Below, one piece after another: positions 44,771-53,144 of a stretch of DNA of 64,000 nucleotides. This DNA is from Algimonas arctica. GTDB lineage: Bacteria; Pseudomonadota; Alphaproteobacteria; Caulobacterales; Maricaulaceae. The position numbers were made by a program, and so were the translations under genes. How positions within the stretch are numbered: the stretch's first letter is position 1; each line of letters opens with the position of its first letter. Where the stretch lies: positions 278,183 through 342,182 of the forward strand of contig NZ_BMZH01000003.1 in NCBI RefSeq assembly GCF_014652695.1, written 5' to 3'. The notes below the pieces were generated by a model. The model was given only the letters and a program-made list of their open reading frames with translations, was not told where the DNA came from and did not search any database.

Positions 44771-44950
44771 AAGCGTGCTAAATGCGAGGCTTATGACGAC
44801 AGAATCTCTCCCAACGCCATGACCTTTTGTGTTGTATTTTCATGATAAAGCAAACGCTTAATCGATTTATATATATTTGACGCTTGCGCTTTGACACAGC
44901 GACATGGTCTCTTTGAAACCTGAGTTTAACGGCGAAGGCAAGACGCATTT

Positions 44951-45967
44951 ATGAGACAATATTTCGGGAAAAAACTTCCGCTTTCGTTTTTTATCGCAAC
45001 GATGACATTAATCGTTGTTCCGTCGCAATCCGAAGTCGCCAACGCGTTTGGCACCGTCAATCAGCTGGGTCAAAACTCTGAACATGCACGGATCACACGC
45101 CATGCTTTGACCTGCCAGCCAGCATCCAGTGCAGGAACTTGCCTAGAAGAAAACACCCTAGAGAGCCTCGCGGGGACACGCGGTACCTTTGGCGCCGTTG
45201 GGGCCCCTGATCGGGGCCGAGGGATGCTCACGTCATTCGCACACTGCAGCGCGGGGGATCATTTTGAGGTGCAAGGATATCCTCAGACAGCGGCCGAAGC
45301 CCAAGCAAAATTAACCGAGTGTCGCGACTATATGGTGTCGAACCTCGACCATGCCGTCATAGACGCGGCCGATTTGCTCGACCAAAACGGTGACTTTCGC
45401 TCACGTGAAACATCAATGTTCGGCGGCTGCGTTTACAAGGGTAGCCAGCATGGTCGCGCCAAATGTAATGTTCTGGCGCATATGGGTCGCATTTTGCATG
45501 CTTCGCAGGATTTTTATTCGCACAGCAACTGGGTCGATCTACCTAATTTCGAGGCGCCCAATAGCACTGATAATCCGCCTGGACTGGGCCAACGCGGCCC
45601 CTCTCCTTGGCTTGACCTCCGGATGGCGCGACCACAGTTCCCGCGGGGATTGATATCCGGCTGTTTTGATAATCAATCCTATTTGGGCGAAGACAAGGGC
45701 TGTCTGTATGGAGACGGCACGGTGCATCGCGTCAGGCATTTAAACGTCAATAAAGATACGGGCACGATTGACCCTTATATTGGTGCTGCCACAACAGAAC
45801 GGGGCGCCATCAACGATAATTTCAAACATGCCGTCCAAGCCGCGATTTTAGATACGGCTGATAAATGGCGAACCCTGAATGACCGTCTTATCGCGACCTA
45901 TGGCGACACCAATGGGCGCAAAATGATTTGTGCGCTGACGCATGACTCGCCTAAAAAATCGTGTTGA
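44951..45967 (+). CDS. CinY/zinc-phospholipase-C-like secreted protein
   Basis: A 338-residue protein with an N-terminal signal (LSFFIATMTLIVVPSQS). It has HARITRHAL, then YMVSNLDHAVIDAADLL, then HMGRILHASQDFYSHSNWVDL, and near the end FKHAVQAAILDTADKW. The last-but-one motif is close to that in CinY and HET-C/phospholipase-C-P1-like helical folds, where His and Asp residues bind zinc. Nine or more cysteines suggest disulphides. It probably acts outside the cell; lipase activity is not shown. The gene stands alone, and its AT-rich upstream region follows the decayed regulator. Confidence 0.65.
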   Translation: MRQYFGKKLPLSFFIATMTLIVVPSQSEVANAFGTVNQLGQNSEHARITRHALTCQPASSAGTCLEENTLESLAGTRGTFGAVGAPDRGRGMLTSFAHCSAGDHFEVQGYPQTAAEAQAKLTECRDYMVSNLDHAVIDAADLLDQNGDFRSRETSMFGGCVYKGSQHGRAKCNVLAHMGRILHASQDFYSHSNWVDLPNFEAPNSTDNPPGLGQRGPSPWLDLRMARPQFPRGLISGCFDNQSYLGEDKGCLYGDGTVHRVRHLNVNKDTGTIDPYIGAATTERGAINDNFKHAVQAAILDTADKWRTLNDRLIATYGDTNGRKMICALTHDSPKKSC

Positions 45968-45972
45968 GGCCA

Positions 45973-45988
45973 GCGTTCGATTGAACGC
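45973..45988. terminator. Hairpin after the CinY-like gene
   Basis: GCGTTC-GATT-GAACGC, 6-bp perfect arms with a 4-nt loop, lies 5 bp after the stop at 45967. No U-run follows, so it may act as a terminator or only as an mRNA 3' stem. Confidence 0.3.
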
Positions 45989-46043
45989 GCAACATCTCTG
46001 AGTCTTTGATCCGCACAAACTCCTTGTCTGAACCAAAGCTTGA

Positions 46044-46423
46044 TTAACGCCGAACTTCAATCGTGACGATATACTGCCCCCCAGCACCGTTCATGGTCAC
46101 TGTGTAAGTTCCTGACTTCTCCCCTAAGTGGTATTTGAAGCGACCAATTTCATCGTCATTTGTAATTGTGTCATCTTCAAACAAGATCAATCCCCCGAGT
46201 GTCGATGGGAAAAATAGTTACCAACCGCCGTTTTGTCACTGGCACTCATTGAGTAGCTATTGTTTGCGTAACGGACTTCGTCTGTGCGCTGTGAGGTGTA
46301 TATTGAATCTGAATCTAATCCACTTGTCGGCTGGACGCACTCAACGGATTCCACGACATTGATCGGAGATTGTGGCGGGGAATATAACGTAGTTGACGCG
46401 GCCAAGATACTCCATAGCTCCAT
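46044..46423 (-). pseudogene. Hypothetical small secreted-type protein, frameshifted
   Basis: Two minus-strand frames join into one plausible protein. The first (46423 to about 46214) starts MELWSILAASTTLYSPP and runs to ASDKTAVGNYF. The second continues PSTLGGLILFEDDTITNDDE and ends GEKSGTYTVTMNGAGGQYIV and TIEVRR. They meet at a TTTTT run; one extra T would restore a 126-codon frame. The C-terminal part is clearly protein-like (alternating beta strands). Either the gene has decayed by a one-base deletion or the base is a sequencing error. No family is recognised. Confidence 0.5.
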
Positions 46424-46560
46424 AACTCAACGAAATTCTCCGGCTTGGAAGATTGTCCGCCAACGTCCCCGGCGCGTCGCTGAAATACCGTGATACAGAG
46501 GTGACACTACCATCGTGATGGCGTTACGGTTTCCGACATGAGTCACATGCGACGTTTCGC

Positions 46561-47685
46561 GTGACGGCGGACAGTGCTAACAAATTTCTTTGGAGAATAG
46601 ACACCCATCAACCTGCCGACACTCTTGCGGCGCTTGTAAGGAACATGCCTTTGACGCGTTTAATTGTTCCAAGAGGTGAAACATCGGCACTCGAAACTGC
46701 CGCGAAAAGCATTGCGGGTTTGAGAACTGCAGAACCCGGCGCGATTTTGCCTGAGTCTGATGACGAGAGCCAAAATTGGATGCTCCTTCGGGACTATTTC
46801 CAATTAATGCGGCGGATGACGGCCGCCGCAAGTGACGAGTCGCTCGGAATGTCGCAAAGGTCTTTGGCACCAGGGACGACTGATTTCGTCATTGATATTC
46901 TCAAACAAGCCGACAATCTTGAGGACGCAATGAAGCGGACGGCAAGAACGTATAACCTTATTCACGGCGGGTATTTTAACAAAGTCACGCGTCGCCGCGA
47001 CTGCCTTGTCTATACAATTGATGACCGAGAGTTCCCTTACGCGTTCAGTGCGGACAGCCCGCCTGCCTATTCTGTCATGGAAGGGTTGCTAATTTTCCTT
47101 CATGCCATGCTGACACTCACCACGGGGGTGGCGCTGACGCCGCACGTGCGCTGCGTACGTTCACGGCGTCCGAAAAGAGACACGCGCGATGGGTTTTTGT
47201 CGTTCTGGGAAGCGCCCGTGCGCTGCGATGCCCCGTTCTATGCGTTGGAATATGACCTGAGCGTCGCTGGGATCGCCATCCGTAAAAAACACGATAGGCC
47301 GGTCAGCGCCGCCACCGTTTATGATACGGTCAATGAGATGATTGCCGAGCGGGAGCACCGGGTCGCCAAAAATGACCTGCCGCAACGGATCAAGGATTTG
47401 ATGGAGGCGGGTGTCACCGAGCAGGCGATCATTGCCCGCGACCTGGGGCTCAGTGTCGCCACATTGCGCCGTCGCCTAAGCGAGTCCGGGACAAGCTTCC
47501 GAGACTTAAGACATCAAGCGCTCAATAAGATGGCGCAATCCATGTTGCGGCAAGGGCGTCCGATTGGCGATGTCGCGGAGACCTTAAATTATGTGGATGT
47601 CCGCAGTTTTTCACGCGCATTCAAAACTTGGAACGATATGACACCCGCCGCTTTTATCCGACAATTGGGTGACGCCGACGCGTAA
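46561..47685 (+). CDS. AraC family transcriptional regulator (arabinose-binding-domain type)
   Basis: A 374-residue regulator starting at GTG 46561. Residues 70-200 resemble the Arabinose_bd N-terminal domain found in OruR/ArgR- and CfaR-like activators (LLRDYFQLMRRMTAAASDESLGM, FVIDILKQADNLEDAMKRTARTYNLI in parts). The C-terminal double HTH has ARDLGLSVATLRRRLSESGTSFRDLRHQA and VAETLNYVDVRSFSRAFKTWNDMTPAAF, diagnostic of AraC/XylS proteins. It precedes a TonB receptor, hydrolase and hydroxybutyrate dehydrogenase on the same strand, and probably controls them. Confidence 0.88.
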   Translation: MTADSANKFLWRIDTHQPADTLAALVRNMPLTRLIVPRGETSALETAAKSIAGLRTAEPGAILPESDDESQNWMLLRDYFQLMRRMTAAASDESLGMSQRSLAPGTTDFVIDILKQADNLEDAMKRTARTYNLIHGGYFNKVTRRRDCLVYTIDDREFPYAFSADSPPAYSVMEGLLIFLHAMLTLTTGVALTPHVRCVRSRRPKRDTRDGFLSFWEAPVRCDAPFYALEYDLSVAGIAIRKKHDRPVSAATVYDTVNEMIAEREHRVAKNDLPQRIKDLMEAGVTEQAIIARDLGLSVATLRRRLSESGTSFRDLRHQALNKMAQSMLRQGRPIGDVAETLNYVDVRSFSRAFKTWNDMTPAAFIRQLGDADA

Positions 47686-47830
47686 ACACAGTGCGTCGTG
47701 AGCGAAAATGTCCTCTCATTCTGACCGCTTCGGTCGTCGATCTTACGACAAAAACCGCTTAGCCTTTTCCCAAAGCTGATGAGCCGTCTTGCGGTTCAGC
47801 ATCAATAAATCAGCTGGGGAAAGAACGCAT

Positions 47831-50137
47831 ATGGCCATTTCATCTCGTCAATCCAGTTCAATCGACCTTGGATCGCGGCGCACGAAACTCCTCTCCGGTA
47901 TTTGCGCCGCGTCCATCCTTTTCATCGCGCCCGGTGCTTTGGCGCAAGATGCTGAAGCGGATTTGAGCGTTCGGACCCCGCTGGACGAAATTATCGTCAC
48001 AGCCCGGCGGCGCGCAGAATCGCTACAGGATATTCCAGTCGCGGTATCAGTCTTTGGGGCGGACCGTATCTCAGAGCTGCAAGCGGACGATATTTCGGGC
48101 ATCCAATATTCCACGCCGAACTTATATTTTGACGAAGGCGACGCCTCTAATGCTGTCGTTTATTTGCGTGGGATCGGCCAAAATGACTCCTTGGCGTTCG
48201 CAGACCCGGGTGTCGGCGTTTATGTTGACGACGTGTTCATCGCGCGGTCCCAAGGGGCCTTCCTTGAGTTGTTTGATGTTGAGCGCGTTGAAGTTCTGCG
48301 TGGCCCACAAGGGACCTTATATGGCCGGAACACAATTGGCGGCGCGGTCAAATTTGTCTCCTCCCCTCCACCTGACGAGTTCACAGCATACCTTGAAGCG
48401 GGCGCAGGCAATTATGACTTCCAGACCCTAAAAGGCAGCATTGGCGGTCCGCTGGCCGAAGACCAACTCCGCGGCAAGATCGCCTTCGCGGCAAGCAAGC
48501 GTGATGGCTACAATACGAATTCTGTGACTGGTCAGAATGATGGCGACATCAATTCATTATCGGGCCGTGCATCGCTCTTGTTTACGCCGAACGATGATTG
48601 GGAATTCTCAGTCTCTGTGGATGGCAAACAGGAACGCCCGGATAGCTCGCGCAGTCCATCGCGTTTGACGCCCATCTCTGTGGCTTCAGCTACAGCACCC
48701 ACAGGAATCCTGACACTACCGGCCAGCACAGACGAATATGCTGTCGATACAAATGCCAATGGTCTGTCTGACCTGACCGCTTGGGGTCTGTCGGTGACGT
48801 CTCGCTGGCAAGCCAGCGACGCCGTGTCGCTGGAATCGATTACCGCTTATCGTGAGATGGACTTTGATCTGAACCTCGATACAGATGGATCCCCCTTCCC
48901 CGTCCTCGATATTCTTTTGCAGCAAGAACAAAATCAGTTCAGCCAAGAATTGCGAGCCACATTCGATGATGGCGGCCCTCTCACTGTGACGGGTGGGCTA
49001 TATTATTTCCACGATGAAGATGTCTCCTTTTCGGGCGTTGATAATGGGGCTGCGACAATCTTCGGCTTCCCCGTCACACTGTTTGGATTTGCCAGCTCAA
49101 GCCTTGCGGAAACCGATCAAGTGACCGATTCCTACGCTGTATTCGCCGACGCCACTTATGCGATTAGTGACCGGCTCGATGTCAGCGCCGGATTGCGCTA
49201 CACGCAAGAAGAGAAAACCTCGCAACGCGTTTTTGAGAACTTTTTCGACCCTTCAGTCTCTGTGATTGATGCCACACCTGCCTTCTTGGCTGGGCTTGGG
49301 GTTCCCGGCACGCAGATCAACGGCGAAGAAGATTTCAACGCATTGACCCCTAAAGTGTCAGTCTCCTACAAGGCGACGGATGATGCGCTTGTCTATGCGT
49401 CCGCGTCTCGCGGCTTCAAAAGCGGCGGGTTTGATGGGCGTGCGAACAATGATTTCTCCTTCCAAGCTTTTGAACCGGAATTTGTCTGGAGCTATGAAGC
49501 CGGGTTGAAAACTAGCTGGCTCGACGGCGCGCTCATCGCCAATATGGCGGCTTTCTATAATGATTACACCGACCTCCAAGTGACATCGTTTGGGGCTGAT
49601 CCGGTGACGGGCGTCTTTGTCAGCCAGTTTACCAATGCGGCAGCGGCCAAAATCAAAGGGTTTGAGCTTGAAGTCCTCGCTCAACCCACGGATCGCCTCA
49701 CGCTTTCAGGGACGCTGGGTTATCTCGACGCTGATTATGATGAGTTCAATATTTTGGTGGGGGGTGTCGCCACAGATGTTAGCGACCGCCCACTAGTTAA
49801 CGCGCCGAAATGGAACGGCAGTGTTTCCGCGACCTATGAGCAGCCGATCAGTTCTTCGATGAAAGCTGTCTTCCACGCCGATGCAGGCTACCGCGCGAAA
49901 AGAGCCATCGAGATCACGGCGTCGCCGGAATTGAACCAAGGCGGTCATGAAATGGTCAACGCGTTTGCGGCGATCAAAATGAATGATGCGCGTTGGGAGT
50001 TCCGGGCCGGGGTCAAAAATGCGACCGATGCGACCATCCGGGTTCAGGGGTTCAACCTGTCTGAATTCCCCGGCGTGCAGACGGGCTTTTATGCGGCACC
50101 GCGCACGTATGATTTCCGGGTCATTTACAAATATTGA
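47831..50137 (+). CDS. TonB-dependent outer-membrane receptor
   Basis: A 768-residue receptor (ATG 47831, signal ending GALAQ near residue 37). The TonB box region is DEIIVTARRRAESLQDIPVAVSV. Plug motifs follow: VYLRGIGQND, GVGVYVDDVFIARSQGAFLELFD, VEVLRGPQGTLYGRNTIGGAV. The beta-barrel ends with the aromatic YDFRVIYKY. The length of about 770 is typical for the small-molecule class of alphaproteobacterial receptors. Located between an AraC regulator and an esterase/dehydrogenase pair, its ligand may be a hydrophobic ester or hydroxyacyl oligomer (inference). Confidence 0.92.
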   Translation: MAISSRQSSSIDLGSRRTKLLSGICAASILFIAPGALAQDAEADLSVRTPLDEIIVTARRRAESLQDIPVAVSVFGADRISELQADDISGIQYSTPNLYFDEGDASNAVVYLRGIGQNDSLAFADPGVGVYVDDVFIARSQGAFLELFDVERVEVLRGPQGTLYGRNTIGGAVKFVSSPPPDEFTAYLEAGAGNYDFQTLKGSIGGPLAEDQLRGKIAFAASKRDGYNTNSVTGQNDGDINSLSGRASLLFTPNDDWEFSVSVDGKQERPDSSRSPSRLTPISVASATAPTGILTLPASTDEYAVDTNANGLSDLTAWGLSVTSRWQASDAVSLESITAYREMDFDLNLDTDGSPFPVLDILLQQEQNQFSQELRATFDDGGPLTVTGGLYYFHDEDVSFSGVDNGAATIFGFPVTLFGFASSSLAETDQVTDSYAVFADATYAISDRLDVSAGLRYTQEEKTSQRVFENFFDPSVSVIDATPAFLAGLGVPGTQINGEEDFNALTPKVSVSYKATDDALVYASASRGFKSGGFDGRANNDFSFQAFEPEFVWSYEAGLKTSWLDGALIANMAAFYNDYTDLQVTSFGADPVTGVFVSQFTNAAAAKIKGFELEVLAQPTDRLTLSGTLGYLDADYDEFNILVGGVATDVSDRPLVNAPKWNGSVSATYEQPISSSMKAVFHADAGYRAKRAIEITASPELNQGGHEMVNAFAAIKMNDARWEFRAGVKNATDATIRVQGFNLSEFPGVQTGFYAAPRTYDFRVIYKY

Positions 50138-50158
50138 TCGCTGAGATCGTTGGGTATC

Positions 50159-51157
50159 ATGAAGACCGAACACACAGAGCCGTCAGGCGGGTTGCTACCT
50201 GACGGCATGGATGCGGCCTCGTCGGATTTAATCGACAAAGTTAACGCGATCCTCTTGTCGCTAGTTCCCGGTAGCGAAAGCCCGATTGAGCTGTCCCGGG
50301 GTCTCGCGAGTGACATCTTTATGGGGTTTGCAGGGCCGGATTTTTACCCCTATATTGAAACGGAAGACGTCAAAATTCCCGGGGCCGAAGATTATCTTTC
50401 AGCCCGGGTTTATTATCACCCGAAGAGTGCGGTGCGTCTGTCGCCCCTCGTATTATTCCTTCACGGCGGCGGCTGGTCACTCGCCGGGCTTGATGAGTAT
50501 GATGGCCTAATCAAAGCGCTGGCGGCGCAAAGCGGGGCGAACTTCATCAGTCTTGACTATCGCTTGGCACCCGAAAACCCATTCCCGGCTGCGCTCAACG
50601 ATAGTCAGGCGGCCTTGAATTATATTCTGGAGAATGCCGCTGACTTTAGAGGGCTCGCGAATAAAGTCGCGGTTATGGGCGATAGTGCGGGGGGTAATTT
50701 GGCCACCGTTTTGGCCCAATCTCCGGAAAATTCAGGCACAATTCAGGCGCAGTTTCTGCTCTACCCGATGCTTGATGTTTTCAGCCCTCACGCAACCTAT
50801 CCGTCACGGGTTTTATATGGCGATGGGGATTACTTTCTGACCCGGGACGCCCTTGATGTCAGCGTAGAGAATTACGGCCTCACGAAAGAGCTATGCAAAG
50901 ATCCGCGCGTATCCCCCTTGTTCCACACAGCGATGGCGGATTTGCCGCCGACTTACATCATCGTCGGGAATTGTGACCCGTTACGGGATGAAGCGCGTAC
51001 CTATGCCGAGCGTCTGACCAAGGCCGATGTAGACGTGACGTTGGACTGCATTCCCGGCGCTATTCACGCGTTTTTATCCTTCGGGATTTTGGACGACGTC
51101 AAAACCCATCGCACCCGCTTGGCCCGTGAGATTCAACGCAGGCTGGGTTCAGAGTAA
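50159..51157 (+). CDS. Alpha/beta hydrolase, hormone-sensitive lipase family
   Basis: A 332-residue esterase of family IV. HGGGWSLAG forms the oxyanion hole, YRLAPENPFPAALND the conserved linker, GDSAGGNLATV the nucleophile, NCDPLRDEARTYAERL the Asp region, and GAIHAFLSF the His. The ATG at 50159 is preferred over an in-frame TTG at 50150. No signal peptide, so it is cytoplasmic. It is 21 bp after the TonB receptor gene. Placed before a 3-hydroxybutyrate dehydrogenase it could hydrolyse short hydroxyalkanoate esters taken up by the receptor (inference). Confidence 0.9.
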   Translation: MKTEHTEPSGGLLPDGMDAASSDLIDKVNAILLSLVPGSESPIELSRGLASDIFMGFAGPDFYPYIETEDVKIPGAEDYLSARVYYHPKSAVRLSPLVLFLHGGGWSLAGLDEYDGLIKALAAQSGANFISLDYRLAPENPFPAALNDSQAALNYILENAADFRGLANKVAVMGDSAGGNLATVLAQSPENSGTIQAQFLLYPMLDVFSPHATYPSRVLYGDGDYFLTRDALDVSVENYGLTKELCKDPRVSPLFHTAMADLPPTYIIVGNCDPLRDEARTYAERLTKADVDVTLDCIPGAIHAFLSFGILDDVKTHRTRLAREIQRRLGSE

Positions 51158-51244
51158 TCAAACCGCCATCGCTCCTCACCAAAAACGCGCCGTTGAGGAA
51201 AAGTTGACTGTCTATAAAACGTCCGAGCGACGCAAAGGAAATCC

Positions 51245-52033
51245 GTGATTGATTTATCAGGAAAGACGGCGATCGTCACAGGATCCACAAGTGGGATCGG
51301 CAAAGCCATTGCTGGTCAATTGGCCCATGCGGGCGCCAATGTCATGATCAATGGGTTTGGCGATCCGGCGGAGATAAGTCGGATTATCAAAGACTTATCG
51401 GCCGCCTCTGGCCAAACGATCCTCTATTCTCCGGCCGATATGCGAAAGTCAGACGAGATAAAAATGCTCGTCGATCAAACGACTGCGTCGCTCGGTGCCG
51501 TGGACATCCTGATCAATAATGCCGGGATACAATATGTCAGCCCGTTAGAAGATTTCCCGCCAGAGCAGTGGGACGCCATTTTGGATATTAATTTGACGTC
51601 CAGCTTTCACACGACACGTCTGTGTTTGGGCGCGATGAAACGCGCAGGATGGGGGCGAGTTGTCAATATCGCCTCGGCTCATTCCACCGTGGCCTCACCT
51701 TATAAGTCTGCCTATGTCGCCGCGAAACACGGTCTTTTAGGCCTCACAAAAACCGTTGCGCTTGAATGCGCGACCGATGGGGTGACGGTGAATGCCGTGT
51801 CGCCAGGCTATGTCCTGACGGACCTCGTCGTGCGACAAATTCCGGATACGGCCAAGGCCCGTGGCCTGACGGAAGAGGCCGTAAAGAATGATGTTATGCT
51901 CGCCTCACAGCCCACCAAAAAATTCGTCGCGGCTGAAGACATTGCAAAATCAGTTTTGTTTCTATGTTCATCGAGCGCAGATAATATCACCGGCGCAAAC
52001 TTAGCCATAGATGGCGGTTGGACAGCCCATTAA
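51245..52033 (+). CDS. 3-Hydroxybutyrate dehydrogenase (SDR)
   Basis: A 262-residue SDR from a GTG start. TGSTSGIG is the cofactor motif. The whole protein follows D-beta-hydroxybutyrate dehydrogenases: NNAGIQYVSPLEDFPPEQWD, NIASAHSTVASPYKSAYVAAKHG (catalytic Tyr and Lys), CNA-like VNAVSPGYVLTDLV, and ITGANLAIDGGWTA at the end. It would oxidise 3-hydroxybutyrate to acetoacetate with NAD. Together with the esterase and receptor it suggests a hydroxybutyrate-type catabolic unit. Confidence 0.88.
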   Translation: MIDLSGKTAIVTGSTSGIGKAIAGQLAHAGANVMINGFGDPAEISRIIKDLSAASGQTILYSPADMRKSDEIKMLVDQTTASLGAVDILINNAGIQYVSPLEDFPPEQWDAILDINLTSSFHTTRLCLGAMKRAGWGRVVNIASAHSTVASPYKSAYVAAKHGLLGLTKTVALECATDGVTVNAVSPGYVLTDLVVRQIPDTAKARGLTEEAVKNDVMLASQPTKKFVAAEDIAKSVLFLCSSSADNITGANLAIDGGWTAH

Positions 52034-52072
52034 ATGTGGCGCCCGTGTTGACTGGCAGCAGTTGATCCCGGT

Positions 52073-52921
52073 CTAAAAACCCGACGCTGTTCGAGACGAA
52101 GGCTGCATCCGATAATAACGCCGCGGTATCCCTACGCCTGACGGGGTCTGGGTGGTGTCAATCTGGGTCTGCGCCGCGGTCGGATTTGCGTGGGTCTCAG
52201 GCACGGACAGCATTGCAGCCGGTCCGCGGTCCCACCGCGCCCAGGTTTCAGTAACAACGGGGATTTCCTGCTTGACGGTTCCAACGCGCAACCGGCCTAG
52301 TTTAGCGCCTGACGCAGCTGCTGCACCTGCAAACGCCGCTGTTCCACCAATCTGGCTGTCAAACCCAATATTGCCGAGCGTGTAAGCCAAACCGAGATGG
52401 CTCGCTCCGTCCCCTGCGAGGAACCCTGTTAGCGATGCGTTACATTTCGCCGTAGAACCCGCACAAAGCGACCCCCCTGAGCCCAGTAAAGTTCCGTTAA
52501 AGGCATTGCCTTTAAAGCGGACCACGCGACCGTTTTGATCCGCCGTCAACTCTAGACCCTGCGACAGATCAATGCCGCTCGTGCTGTCATAATACCGCCC
52601 CGCCGAGCGGCCGCCCGCCCAGCGAGTCCACCCGATAACCCCGTCCACTGATCCGGTCTCATGTTGCGTCGCCGTGCCGATCTGCGGACGTTCCCGTTCT
52701 TTTGTGAAATCGTTCAACGCCCACGTATGCGTCAGAGGCGCGCCCGTTGTGTCGTCAGAGATGACCGTCGCGGGATCGCGGCTATCGATACCAACCGTAT
52801 TGGATGCATAGACCACATGTTGATCGGCGCGCTCGATACCATCAACTGTGGGGTCGGGCTCGTCCGGCACGAGCGTGCCACCAAAGACAGCTATGCCCGA
52901 GAGAGCCGTTCTATTTCCCAA
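52073..52921 (-). CDS. Truncated FecR/TbpB-like beta-barrel surface-protein fragment
   Basis: A 282-codon frame on the minus strand with no signal peptide and a poor TTG start. Upstream codons are open for a short distance only. The sequence has DGVIGWTRWAGG, ADQNGRVVRFKGNAFNGTLLGSGG, ASLTGFLAGDGASHLGLAYTLGN and GGTAAFAGA. The pattern FLAGDGASHLGLAY...GTAAF resembles the C-terminal beta-barrel of transferrin-binding-protein-B-like or FecR-linked proteins common in this group. It looks like the C-terminal end of a longer protein, so probably a decaying fragment. A 220-bp gap follows to the large TonB receptor. Confidence 0.45.
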   Translation of the reverse strand: MGNRTALSGIAVFGGTLVPDEPDPTVDGIERADQHVVYASNTVGIDSRDPATVISDDTTGAPLTHTWALNDFTKERERPQIGTATQHETGSVDGVIGWTRWAGGRSAGRYYDSTSGIDLSQGLELTADQNGRVVRFKGNAFNGTLLGSGGSLCAGSTAKCNASLTGFLAGDGASHLGLAYTLGNIGFDSQIGGTAAFAGAAAASGAKLGRLRVGTVKQEIPVVTETWARWDRGPAAMLSVPETHANPTAAQTQIDTTQTPSGVGIPRRYYRMQPSSRTASGF

Positions 52922-53144
52922 AACACAGTCATAGAGATGAAAGCTGACAATGCCGCTTCAAACATAAAATGGCCAAAACTCTCTTTTTTTAAAAGGGACC
53001 ATTTTTTAGAAGCCAACCACTTGATCAGAAAACTGGTAGGACCAATTCAACGTAACTGGTTAAATAATTGGCTTGACTTAAGGTCTGTTTGCCGTTCTGT
53101 ATATCAGCAATAAAAAATAGAGCTGAAAAATACAGGGGAATAGA

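Noticed and set aside
52661..53113. Plus-strand frame of 150 codons before the large receptor
   Set aside because: It is rich in Arg/His, lies antisense to the surface-protein fragment and has no homology by eye.
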